Positions 1-6,165 are shown, counted from the stretch's first letter. The stretch is 7,623 nt of DNA from an uncultured Bacilli bacterium (GCA_944345045.1 CALVMI010000062.1:1-7623); one strand, 5' to 3'. The notes: generated by a model from the sequence alone, not told the origin. Numbers and translations: made by a program.

Positions 1-562
1 TTATCTGACTTTCTTCTAAACTTGTTATGATACTCTCATCTAAATATAAGAAGATACTATATACTACGGTACTTCCTGTTTCCATTTCTTCATCTTGTAT
101 TAAAATTCCTTCTGTTAATTCGCTTACTGTTTTTCCGTTTTCGTATCCACTTACTATTTCTAATGCATCTCCTACTTGTTTTCTTAACACAACTTTTAAA
201 TAACTTGCACCTATTGTATTATCTTCGTTGGCTATAAGTCTTAATGTATAAGCTCCTTTTAAACTTCCTGTATTTTGTACACTTAATTTATAATCACATG
301 TTCCTAAGTAAAGAGAGGTTTCTTCTACACTCATAGGCATAAAACATTCATTAGAATTTGTATTAGTAATAGTTTGTGAAGAATTTTCATAGGTAAAGAC
401 TAAATCTCCTGCTTCTACTACTTGGTTTTCACTATTACCATTCACTCTAAAAAACATGGCATAAGATAGACTTAAAACAACTATCGTTAAACAAATAATA
501 ATATAACTAGCTAATTTCGTTTCTCTTTTAAAGATATTTTTAAAACTTAAATTTTCGTTCAT
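1..562 (-). CDS. Partial secreted/anchored protein with TasA/CalY-like N-terminus (3' end beyond window)
   Basis: An open frame of 187 codons starts at ATG 562-560 and runs off the left edge without a stop. The start follows an AGGTGA Shine-Dalgarno about 7 nt upstream. The N-terminus has a short basic stretch (K8, K12, R13, K16), a hydrophobic segment at about residues 17-38, and then YAMFF and a stretch containing VEAGDLVFTY. This hydrophobic-segment, aromatic, 'AGDL' layout resembles SipW-dependent matrix proteins of the TasA/CalY (camelysin) group, whose mature part is a beta-sandwich. The next part (VQNTGSLKGAYTLRLIAN, about 95-112) fits such a beta-rich fold. Cys73 and Cys89 could form a disulfide. 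It lies downstream of the Tad operon on the same strand, so it may be a surface protein expressed with the pilus, but the gap contains its own candidate promoter. The family assignment rests on N-terminal layout only; a plain hypothetical membrane-anchored protein is the alternative. Confidence 0.6.
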   Translation of the reverse strand, partial: MNENLSFKNIFKRETKLASYIIICLTIVVLSLSYAMFFRVNGNSENQVVEAGDLVFTYENSSQTITNTNSNECFMPMSVEETSLYLGTCDYKLSVQNTGSLKGAYTLRLIANEDNTIGASYLKVVLRKQVGDALEIVSGYENGKTVSELTEGILIQDEEMETGSTVVYSIFLYLDESIITSLEESQI

Positions 563-589
563 CTAATCTCACCTATTTTTTCTATATTT

Positions 590-618
590 ATTATAACCTA
601 TTTTTTATAAAATAGAAA
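590..618 (-). promoter_or_regulatory. Candidate promoter for the TasA-like gene
   Basis: On the minus strand TATAAT (595-590) is a perfect -10, with a weak -35 TTTCTA (618-613) 17 bp upstream. The start codon lies 27 nt beyond the -10. An A/T-rich inverted repeat (CTATTTT and AAAATAG around a 4-nt loop, 598-615) overlaps the spacer. It has no T-run after it on the minus strand, so it does not look like a good terminator for the Tad operon. Read-through from tadC is therefore also possible. Confidence 0.4.
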
Positions 619-620
619 GC

Positions 621-1322
621 TTAACCAACGAATAAATCAATAACTACAGGTGCTAGAATAACAATTAAAATAATGGGAATAAAGAAAAGAACAGACAAAA
701 TACTAATTTTCGTTGGAAGCTTTCCAATTTGACTTTTAATATCTAAAAGTCTTTTATCTCTTAAAAAATCTAATTGATTATTTAAAGATTCTTCAATATT
801 ATTACCAAAAATACTTGATTGAACGATATTTAACAAAGCATTATTGATCGTATCACTAGGTATTCTTTCTTTCATATCCGTAATAGCCTCTTGAAAACTT
901 TTACCTAAATTCATTTCATTCAAAGATTTTTGAAATTCTTCAGATAATTCTGATTGAATATTTTTAGAAGTTATTTGTAAACTAAGTGTCAAATTTCTAC
1001 CACTTTCTAAAGTTATAGACAAAACTTCAAAAAAGAATATCGCTTCTTCTTCCAACTTTTTTTCTCTTCTTTTAATTGGATAATCTAAAACAAAATACTC
1101 ACTTAAATAATGAAAAAGAACTACGGTAATAGGTGCTAGAATATACCCATTTCGATTAAAAGCCAAAAGAAAGAAAAACAAAACTAGATTAATAAGTAAA
1201 CGATAATTTAATAAATCAATCGCTTTATAATGACAATGAAGACCTAACAATTTAATCTTTTTTTCAATCTTTTCAATCGATTTTTCTGAATAAATTCTTC
1301 TAACTAAGCTTCTTTCTCTCAT
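621..1322 (-). CDS. tadC: TadC-like inner-membrane platform protein of Tad pilus (type II secretion F domain)
   Basis: This 233-aa membrane protein is the last gene of the Tad cluster. Hydrophobic segments lie at about residues 40-55, 59-77 and 205-229. Between them is a cytoplasmic helical part (about 95-200) with the T2SSF-type pattern: EVLSITLESGRNL, then a G-K-S-F-Q-E-A turn near 140-146, then NNIEESLNNQLDFLRDKR. In Tad systems TadB and TadC are paired platform proteins that couple the CpaF motor to pilin extraction and assembly. Its ATG (1322-1320) overlaps the tadB stop by one base (TGATG), which suggests translational coupling; an AGGTGAAG Shine-Dalgarno lies inside the end of tadB. 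The length is somewhat shorter than many TadC proteins, which often exceed 280 aa, but the C-terminal membrane segment is complete. The TadC rather than TadB label rests on gene order and size. Confidence 0.85.
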   Translation of the reverse strand: MRERSLVRRIYSEKSIEKIEKKIKLLGLHCHYKAIDLLNYRLLINLVLFFFLLAFNRNGYILAPITVVLFHYLSEYFVLDYPIKRREKKLEEEAIFFFEVLSITLESGRNLTLSLQITSKNIQSELSEEFQKSLNEMNLGKSFQEAITDMKERIPSDTINNALLNIVQSSIFGNNIEESLNNQLDFLRDKRLLDIKSQIGKLPTKISILSVLFFIPIILIVILAPVVIDLFVG

Positions 1323-2323
1323 CAGATCTTCACCTTCAATACTTTCTTAATGACCATAATATATAAAACATAAAGTAAAATCACTAAAATTAAAATCATT
1401 CGCCCAAGACTTGTTGTAAACATTGGAACAAAATAATTTGGATTTAAAATATAAATAGCTAAAATAAAGAGAATTGGCAAAACACAAAGTGTTCTAAAAA
1501 CGAAAATAGAAGCTGCCGTTAAACTTTGCATTTCTTGTTTTAATTTCTTTTTATCAAAAAAAGATCTTTCAATTGTTCCAAACACTTTTACAATATTACC
1601 ACCAGTTTTATTTAAAAGAGTTAAAGAACTTGTAATATATTTTGCATCATCTAATTTTACCCGATTATAAAAGCGATCAAAAACAACCTCAATACTTAAA
1701 CCATATGTCATATCTAAATAAATTTTCTTAAATTCATCACTAATTGGGCCATCAAGTTCTTCCTTGACAATTTGAACAGCCTGCATAATATTTCTTCCTG
1801 ACTTAAAACTGTTATTCATAATAATAATCGCTTTTAATAAATCTTCTTCCACTCTTTTTCTCTTTTTTTGATATTCGATATTAATGAAAATATCTGGAAC
1901 AAAAAATCCTATCAAAAAAGAAATCAGAAAACTAAATGGTGACATATTTATTACTTGAAACATAAAAGTTAAAATATTAAAAATTACAAAAGCAATACCA
2001 ACTAAAAACTTAATAGCAATATAATCCATTCCACTAATAGAATCTTTATCTTCATATTTAATATGTTTTTCATATCTAGTGGCATATTTCTTTAAAAAAG
2101 CACTTTTATTTAAAATTTTTGCTGCTTTATGAATTTGTTTCCATAACCATTCTGATACACCATCAAAGAAAGATTTTTCTTTATCATGGACACTTATTAA
2201 GGCAAAATCTTCAAATCTTTTTTCTAGACGAATAATTCTTTTTTGACGCATCAAATAAACAATTAAAAGTAGCAAAATGATAATAACAATTGCCTGGGTA
2301 AGTAATATTGGCCAATTTTCCAT
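1322..2323 (-). CDS. tadB: TadB-like inner-membrane platform protein of Tad pilus (type II secretion F domain)
   Basis: This 333-aa protein has an N-terminal membrane segment (about 6-25), a cytoplasmic stretch rich in charged residues, two membrane segments (about 102-122 and 127-146), a T2SSF domain at about 160-270, and two C-terminal segments (about 272-293 and 306-327). The domain contains the features expected of TadB: NNSFKSGRNIMQAVQIVKEEL (near 170-190), a stretch ending EVVFDRFYNR (near 220), and LLNKTGGNIVKVF (about 236-248). TadB forms the membrane platform with TadC. The ATG at 2323 has an excellent GAAAGGAG site upstream, with only 20 nt separating it from the cpaF stop. It shares one base with tadC. 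No frame damage is seen. Confidence 0.9.
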   Translation of the reverse strand: MENWPILLTQAIVIIILLLLIVYLMRQKRIIRLEKRFEDFALISVHDKEKSFFDGVSEWLWKQIHKAAKILNKSAFLKKYATRYEKHIKYEDKDSISGMDYIAIKFLVGIAFVIFNILTFMFQVINMSPFSFLISFLIGFFVPDIFINIEYQKKRKRVEEDLLKAIIIMNNSFKSGRNIMQAVQIVKEELDGPISDEFKKIYLDMTYGLSIEVVFDRFYNRVKLDDAKYITSSLTLLNKTGGNIVKVFGTIERSFFDKKKLKQEMQSLTAASIFVFRTLCVLPILFILAIYILNPNYFVPMFTTSLGRMILILVILLYVLYIMVIKKVLKVKI

Positions 2324-2343
2324 GATAAAAACTCCTTTCTTTT

Positions 2344-3672
2344 TTATTTTTGAAACATAAAATCTATATCTGTAATACCTCTAGTTGCAATTTTTTTATA
2401 TACTTTTGGAACCGTCTCATTATATAAGGTATATTCACCATCAACTTCTCCACTGTTAGTTAAACCTTTTTGCGTAAAAGCAAAAATTTCTTTTAATTCT
2501 AATTCCCCTTCTTTAAAACTTTCTAATTCGGCAATCGAAGTTACTTTTCTTTTCCCATCACTCATTCTTTCAATATTTACAACTAGATCAATTGCACTAG
2601 CAATATACTCTCTAATCGCGCGTATTGGAATATCTAGTCCACTCATCAAAACCATCGTTTCTAAACGATTTAAGGCATCTTTTGGACCATTAGCATGCAA
2701 GGTTGTTAAAGATCCTTCATGACCAGTATTCATAGCTTGTAACATATCAAATGCCTCTTTACCACGAACTTCACCTACAATGATTCGATCAGGACGCATA
2801 CGAAGAGCATTAATAACTAAATCTCTAATGGTTACTTCCCCTTCATTATCATAGTTTGTAACTCTTGTTTCCAAGGAAATAACATGTTCTTTTTCAAGTT
2901 TTAACTCCGCAGCATCTTCAATCGTGATAATACGTTCACCATCGGGTATAAAACCACTTAAAATATTTAACAACGTTGTTTTACCTGAACCAGTACCACC
3001 ACAAACAATAATGTTGCATTTTCCTTTCACGGCCGCTTCTAAAAAAGTCGCCATATAAGGAGTCATAGAACCAATTCGTATCAAATCATCAGCTGTTGTC
3101 ATTTCCCCACGAAATTTTCGAATTGTAATAACAGGCCCTTTGGTACTCAAAGGAGGAATAACCGCATTAATTCTAGAACCATCTTTTAATCTCGAGTCAA
3201 CCATCGGATTTGTCGCATCAATCGTTCTTCCCATTGGTCCAATCATTCTCTCAATCGTTCTTATAATATGTTCATCATTAATAAAAGAAACACTTTCATC
3301 TTTAATAATTTGACCATCAATTTCAATATAAATTTCTTTAGGACTATTTACCATAATCTCCGTAATATTTTTATCTTCTAAAAGTTCCGTTAAAGGACCA
3401 TAACCATTAATTTCATTATCAATTAAGTTATATAAATGACTTCTTTCTAAATTAGATAAATCATATCCTTCAATGGTTCGATCGATTTCATCATTAATAA
3501 ATTGATTTAAAAGTTTATCTTCCGGAATTTCTTTATCAATTAAATTTTCTACAATTTTTGTTCGTAAATCATCAAGAAGTTTTTTATCTGGGAAAATCTC
3601 ATAATCAGATACATAATTCGTTTTGGTAGGTTTTCTTTCTATATTAAAAGCCTCAACTAAGCTCTTTTTCAT
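2344..3672 (-). CDS. cpaF: CpaF/TadA family secretion ATPase (Tad pilus motor)
   Basis: This 442-aa PilT/VirB11-type ATPase has all expected elements. The N-terminal domain ends in IDNEINGYGPLTELLED (about 84-100) and is followed by ITEIMVNSPKEIYIE. The signature DSRLKDGSRINAVIPP lies at 159-174. Walker A is GGTGSGKTT (225-233, catalytic Lys231). The Asp box is TIEDAAEL (250-257), Walker B is around RIIVGEVRGKEAF (296-308), and the His box is around TGHEGSLTTLHANG (316-329). CpaF hydrolyses ATP as a hexamer beneath TadB/TadC to drive pilus assembly, and in some species also retraction. The length is normal for the family. The gene starts 4 nt after the cpaE stop, and its GAAAGGAG ribosome site lies within the last cpaE codons. 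This is the best-supported function in the window. Confidence 0.96.
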   Translation of the reverse strand: MKKSLVEAFNIERKPTKTNYVSDYEIFPDKKLLDDLRTKIVENLIDKEIPEDKLLNQFINDEIDRTIEGYDLSNLERSHLYNLIDNEINGYGPLTELLEDKNITEIMVNSPKEIYIEIDGQIIKDESVSFINDEHIIRTIERMIGPMGRTIDATNPMVDSRLKDGSRINAVIPPLSTKGPVITIRKFRGEMTTADDLIRIGSMTPYMATFLEAAVKGKCNIIVCGGTGSGKTTLLNILSGFIPDGERIITIEDAAELKLEKEHVISLETRVTNYDNEGEVTIRDLVINALRMRPDRIIVGEVRGKEAFDMLQAMNTGHEGSLTTLHANGPKDALNRLETMVLMSGLDIPIRAIREYIASAIDLVVNIERMSDGKRKVTSIAELESFKEGELELKEIFAFTQKGLTNSGEVDGEYTLYNETVPKVYKKIATRGITDIDFMFQK

Positions 3673-3676
3673 ATTT

Positions 3677-4438
3677 TTAAGACTCCTTTCCTAACATATC
3701 CGTTGCAATTTTCATAAGCACCGTATAATCTTTATTAAAAACATTTGCTGCTTTCGGTTGCAAAGTAATAATGCTACCATTCATAATATAACTATCCATA
3801 TTTTTGACATAAAATTCTTCAGAAACCACATAATCAATATTGGCTTTCATAATATTTTTCATATCAAAAAGCGTAAAATATTTTTTCATTGGGTCTCTAG
3901 CATTATTTAAAACAATTTTATAATTTTCTTTCTTTAAATCCCTAAAAATAGAAAGTAAACTTTTCATATTTTTTAAATCCAATGGATCATTTGTCATAAC
4001 AAACAAAATAGAACTTACTTCATCTAAGATAACCAAATTTATTTCATTCAAATTATGATTGGTATCAATTAAAACTACGTCATACAAATACTCTGCTTTA
4101 TCAATCGCAATTTCAATATATTTTGAATCAATCTTAGAAGCTTGTCTTGGATCTTTAGGACTGGCTAGAATATCAATAGAATCATTATATTTTGTCACAT
4201 AATCTTGGAAATTTCTAAAACGATTATTGTTATAATCATCGACTAGATTATATATATTTTTGTCATAAGGTTTATTAGTCGCTAAAGAAATACCACCACT
4301 AGATAAATCAAGATCCATGATTAAAACTTTTTTACCAATACTTTGATAAATTCCTGCTAAATTCAAGGTGAAAACGGTTTTACCTACACCACCCTTACCT
4401 GAAAAAACACAAATACTTTTTCCTGTTTTTTTTCTCAT
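3677..4438 (-). CDS. cpaE: CpaE/TadZ-like MinD/ParA-family ATPase of Tad pilus
   Basis: This 253-aa SIMIBI-class ATPase carries a deviant Walker A, GKGGVGKT (14-21), with both the signature lysine (Lys15) and Lys20. The switch region is MDLDLSSGG (41-49), and the Walker B-like stretch is DVVLIDTN (120-127), where the usual DTP is DTN. In Tad systems this protein (CpaE or TadZ) localises the pilus machine, often to a pole. Many CpaE/TadZ proteins carry an N-terminal receiver-like domain; here the Walker A begins at residue 14, so that domain is absent and only the ATPase core remains. The start overlaps the preceding stop as ATGA, and AAAGGAG lies upstream. A generic MinD-like protein is the alternative, but position between the pseudopilins and cpaF strongly favours the Tad role. 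Confidence 0.88.
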   Translation of the reverse strand: MRKKTGKSICVFSGKGGVGKTVFTLNLAGIYQSIGKKVLIMDLDLSSGGISLATNKPYDKNIYNLVDDYNNNRFRNFQDYVTKYNDSIDILASPKDPRQASKIDSKYIEIAIDKAEYLYDVVLIDTNHNLNEINLVILDEVSSILFVMTNDPLDLKNMKSLLSIFRDLKKENYKIVLNNARDPMKKYFTLFDMKNIMKANIDYVVSEEFYVKNMDSYIMNGSIITLQPKAANVFNKDYTVLMKIATDMLGKES

Positions 4439-4815
4439 GATTCTTCTCCTTTATTTATTATAATTTTTCCTGATTCCATTTTACCAATACGTTCTATTTT
4501 AATATCATAACTAGATAAACCAACAAGCTTGCCAAAAATGGCATCCATTTCATAATTTAAAGTTACAGACACATTTTCATCTGTAGCCACAACTTCATAA
4601 GATGATGAAGATATATCATTATAATCAAGCGTTTCTTCTAAAGAAGTAAGGCCATCACTAAGATAGTACTCTTTAATACTTTCATCAACAATTCCTTTTA
4701 ATTTTTGATAGGTGAAATGAAGGGAACCAACATCCACAACTACAGCAATTAAAGCTACAAATACTGGAATTAAAATAACAAATAAAATTAATGTTTGACC
4801 TTTTTTATTTAGCAT
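4435..4815 (-). CDS. TadE/TadG-like pseudopilin, lacking the usual Glu5
   Basis: A 126-aa protein starts MLNKKGQTLILFVILIP: a short basic leader ending in Gly6, then a hydrophobic helix to about residue 30 ending in VVVDVG. This is the type IV pilin-like class III leader layout seen in TadE and TadG, and the VDVG ending recalls TadG-type proteins. The residue five after the predicted cleavage site is Leu, not the Glu seen in the pilin and in TadE upstream. The rest is a small, mostly beta-like extracellular part without cysteines. I chose ATG 4815 rather than an in-frame TTG two codons earlier: the AAAGAG site is about 9 nt from the ATG but too close to the TTG. It overlaps the upstream gene by 11 nt and the downstream cpaE by 4 nt. 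It is probably a minor pilus component, or membrane-retained if uncleaved. Confidence 0.75.
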   Translation of the reverse strand: MLNKKGQTLILFVILIPVFVALIAVVVDVGSLHFTYQKLKGIVDESIKEYYLSDGLTSLEETLDYNDISSSSYEVVATDENVSVTLNYEMDAIFGKLVGLSSYDIKIERIGKMESGKIIINKGEES

Positions 4816-5158
4816 AGGCAATCACTCTTTGAACTTCTAAAGAATAAGGGTTATCTAAAATCAAATTTAAACCAGGTGTAATTATTTCTACCTCTTTTTT
4901 CAAATAAAAAGTCACTTGCTCATTATCTTCATTTTTAATTTCTAATGAAACTTGATCTTCTTCTAAACGAAGTTCATCAACAATTTCGTTATAAGAACTA
5001 TCATTTCGATATAAATCAATAACCTCACTTAATTGTTGTTCTAATTCATTACGCATAAAAATGATTTTTCCAATATCAATAATCGCAAGCAACATAAAAA
5101 CAAATATCGGTAAAATAATTACGAACTCCACTAGTGCTTGCCCCTTTTTATTTTTCAT
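4805..5158 (-). CDS. tadE: TadE-like pseudopilin of Tad pilus
   Basis: This 117-aa protein begins MKNKKGQALVEFVIILPIF, a canonical Tad pseudopilin leader: basic residues, Gly6 as the predicted prepilin peptidase site, then GQALVEF with Glu at position +5. The hydrophobic helix extends to about residue 30 (IIDIGK). A C-terminal periphery of about 85 residues is acidic and beta-like. TadE-type proteins are processed by the Tad prepilin peptidase and are thought to initiate or prime pilus assembly. An in-frame upstream extension of 24 codons was rejected because it overlaps the pilin gene and would bury the leader; ATG 5158-5156 has AAAGGA upstream and follows the pilin stop by 7 nt. Tad association is secure; minor versus major role is inferred from size and order. 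Confidence 0.83.
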   Translation of the reverse strand: MKNKKGQALVEFVIILPIFVFMLLAIIDIGKIIFMRNELEQQLSEVIDLYRNDSSYNEIVDELRLEEDQVSLEIKNEDNEQVTFYLKKEVEIITPGLNLILDNPYSLEVQRVIAYAK

Positions 5159-5165
5159 GATAAGT

Positions 5166-5384
5166 TCATTCCTTTTGCATAGCTTCATATTCTTCTTCGG
5201 TAACACAAGTTGCATCCCCTGGACTATCACCTTCTACATACACTTTATCAGCAATGCTACAAGATGATTTGGTAATGGCATCTTTTAAATAGCCACCAAA
5301 ATAGGAAACAATACTAATTGTGATTACGCTTATCAAAGCAATAATTAACACATACTCTACTAACGCTTGACCTCTATTACTCAT
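5166..5384 (-). CDS. flp: Flp-like major pilin subunit of Tad pilus, with a cysteine pair
   Basis: This 72-aa protein reads MSNRGQALVEYVLIIALIS at its N-terminus, matching Flp/Fap-type pilins: a very short leader ending Gly5, then QALVEY with Glu at +5 and Tyr at +6, and one hydrophobic helix to about residue 31. The predicted mature subunit is 67 residues, in the usual size range for Flp pilins. After the helix comes a hydrophilic tail with Cys42 and Cys60, then an acidic end. The cysteine pair is unusual for such a small pilin and could close an extracellular loop. It is the first gene of the Tad operon, immediately behind a strong promoter and an AGGGGAAG ribosome site, consistent with high expression of the major subunit. 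A prepilin peptidase would be needed but is not in this window. Confidence 0.85.
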   Translation of the reverse strand: MSNRGQALVEYVLIIALISVITISIVSYFGGYLKDAITKSSCSIADKVYVEGDSPGDATCVTEEEYEAMQKE

Positions 5385-5407
5385 GACACTTCCCCTATTC
5401 TTAAACC

Positions 5408-5436
5408 ATTATACCAAAAAAAAAGACGGATAACAA
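5408..5436 (-). promoter_or_regulatory. Promoter of the Tad pilus operon
   Basis: On the minus strand a -35 TTGTTA (5436-5431) and a perfect -10 TATAAT (5413-5408) are separated by exactly 17 bp. A TGG precedes the -10, giving an extended -10 element. The pilin ATG is 23 nt beyond the -10, so the leader would be about 16 nt. The spacer contains a run of nine T (5424-5416). The whole promoter lies directly behind the stop codon of the HD gene. Confidence 0.75.
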
Positions 5437-5439
5437 TCC
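5416..5439 (-). terminator. Weak hairpin plus T9 tract behind the HD gene (possible terminator)
   Basis: Reading leftward, GGAT-TGTT-ATCC makes a 4-bp stem with a 4-nt loop (5439-5428). It is followed after GTC by nine T (5424-5416). The position, a few bases after the HD stop, is right for a terminator, but the stem is short. The same bases form the -35 and spacer of the pilin promoter. Confidence 0.3.
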
Positions 5440-5445
5440 AAAAAA

Positions 5446-5943
5446 TCATTTTTGAATCGCTATCACGTTAAATAAGAAAATTAACCAGATACCTATTACC
5501 ATTTGAGCCTTATATCGATACATTTCATGAGAAGCCACTACTTTATCCGCAACTGAAACGATCCAGCTTTCTTTATATTTAGGATTTACTGCAGAAATAG
5601 GAAACATATGAGCTTCAATCATATTTTCTTGTTTCTTATCAATATCAAAATATTTCTTAGCATTCATAGCTGCAATTTTAGGATGCACCTTAAATGTGTC
5701 TTTTGAATTATATCCTTCTGTATCTTTATCTGTATAAAAATCATGAAGTAAGGCTGCTCTAGTTGCACGTTCATAGTCTAATTTAGCTTTTTTCGTTACA
5801 GAATAAGTCATTTTAGCAACTCGCATAGAATGCTCATAACGACTAATTCCGTGATGAAGTTCATGTTTTAAAGCTAAAAATTCTTCATGATTTGCTATAT
5901 CACTTACTATTTGGTCAAACTCATAAGCTTTTTTCAAACTCAT
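5446..5943 (-). CDS. HD-domain phosphohydrolase-like protein
   Basis: This 165-aa protein has the metal-binding pattern of the HD superfamily: His38 in YEHSMRVA, the paired His67-Asp68 in ALLHDFYTD, His87 in HPKIAA, His112 in EAHMFP, and Asp133 in VADKVVA. All putative ligands are present, so it is likely an active metal-dependent phosphohydrolase. The substrate cannot be read from sequence; nucleotide or phosphate-ester substrates are typical of the superfamily. The C-terminus (about 148-162, GIWLIFLFNVIAI) is hydrophobic and may anchor it to the membrane. The ATG at 5943 has a GAGGTGA ribosome site and its own promoter. It precedes the Tad operon on the same strand, but the pilin has a separate promoter, so a functional link to the pilus is not shown. 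Confidence 0.82.
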   Translation of the reverse strand: MSLKKAYEFDQIVSDIANHEEFLALKHELHHGISRYEHSMRVAKMTYSVTKKAKLDYERATRAALLHDFYTDKDTEGYNSKDTFKVHPKIAAMNAKKYFDIDKKQENMIEAHMFPISAVNPKYKESWIVSVADKVVASHEMYRYKAQMVIGIWLIFLFNVIAIQK

Positions 5944-5967
5944 TTACTTTTCACCTCGGACTTTATC

Positions 5968-5996
5968 ATTATAGCATATTCCAAAAGAAAAGTAAA
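5968..5996 (-). promoter_or_regulatory. Promoter of the HD-domain gene
   Basis: On the minus strand TTTACT (5996-5991) and TATAAT (5973-5968) are spaced by 17 bp, with TGC just before the -10 (extended -10). The start codon is 24 nt beyond. It lies entirely outside the insertion sequence, whose nearest recognised end is about 34 bp upstream of the -35. Confidence 0.65.
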
Positions 5997-6004
5997 TATT
6001 CAAT

Positions 6005-6023
6005 CGTTTTGTTTTCCAAAACG
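6005..6023. repeat. 7-bp perfect palindrome next to the IS left end
   Basis: CGTTTTG and CAAAACG form a perfect 7-bp inverted repeat around the 5-nt loop TTTTC, ending 6 bp before the recognised left IS terminus. No adjacent T-run exists on either strand, so it is a poor terminator. It could be an operator upstream of the HD promoter or a structural target chosen by the element. Confidence 0.4.
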
Positions 6024-6029
6024 TGTGAC

Positions 6030-6050
6030 TGGTAAGTAAAAATGTCTCAA
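6030..6050 (+). repeat. IS end motif copy L1 (left terminal inverted repeat)
   Basis: Outermost left copy of the 21-bp motif, starting TGGTAAGTAAAAATGTCT and ending CAA. It pairs with the outer right copy (7587-7607) with two mismatches and shares its GTCTC variant. Confidence 0.75.
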
Positions 6051-6062
6051 AAAAAATTATAT

Positions 6063-6083
6063 TGGCAAATAAAAATGTCTTAA
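6063..6083 (+). repeat. IS end motif copy L2 (internal)
   Basis: Second direct copy, starting TGGCAAATAAAAATGTCT and ending TAA, 33 bp inward from L1. It differs from the inverted copy at 7534-7554 by one base in 21, and the similarity continues into the A-run of the adjoining hairpin. Confidence 0.75.
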
Positions 6084-6116
6084 AAAAAGAAACTTTGTTA
6101 ATTTAGTTTCTTTTTT
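6083..6116. terminator. Bidirectional hairpin at IS left side
   Basis: A 12-bp perfect stem (6083-6094 with 6105-6116), core GAAACT/AGTTTC extended by six A-T pairs, encloses a 10-nt loop. A and T runs at the two sides make it resemble an intrinsic terminator on either strand. It would stop transcription entering the element toward the transposase gene. Confidence 0.6.
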
Positions 6117-6143
6117 AATTGGCAAATAAAAATGTCTTATAAT
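6115..6143 (+). promoter_or_regulatory. Likely transposase promoter, overlapped by motif copy L3
   Basis: A perfect -10 TATAAT lies at 6138-6143, with a weak -35 TTAATT at 6115-6120 and 17-bp spacing. The start codon is 22 nt beyond the -10. The motif copy L3 covers the spacer and the first half of the -10. A better -35 look-alike, TTGGCA at 6119, is only 13 bp away and so too close. Confidence 0.5.
6120..6140 (+). repeat. IS end motif copy L3 (innermost, in promoter)
   Basis: Third direct copy, starting TGGCAAATAAAAATGTCT, identical to L2 except for the last base. It lies 57 bp inward from L2 and only 26 bp before the transposase start codon, inside the putative promoter. Confidence 0.75.
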
Positions 6144-6165
6144 CTACCTTGTAGGAGGAAATAAA

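Noticed and set aside
598..615. A/T-rich inverted repeat after tadC as an operon terminator
   Set aside because: The stem is almost all A-T and no T-run follows on the minus strand; it may only be compositional.
4816..4821. TTG start two codons before the chosen start of the second pseudopilin
   Set aside because: The AAAGAG site directly abuts the TTG, leaving too little spacing, whereas ATG 4815 is well spaced.
5159..5230. Upstream in-frame extension of tadE by 24 codons
   Set aside because: It overlaps the pilin gene and would place the type III leader inside the protein; ATG 5158 has a suitable ribosome site and gives a normal leader.
5061..5267. Plus-strand open frame of 68 codons
   Set aside because: It is antisense to tadE and the pilin, whose leaders and domains are clear, and its composition (Ile, Phe, Ser-rich) is that of a shadow frame.
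6119..6143. TTGGCA and TATAAT as a strong promoter pair for the transposase
   Set aside because: The spacing is 13 bp, too short for a sigma-A-type promoter; a weaker -35 at 17 bp was used instead.
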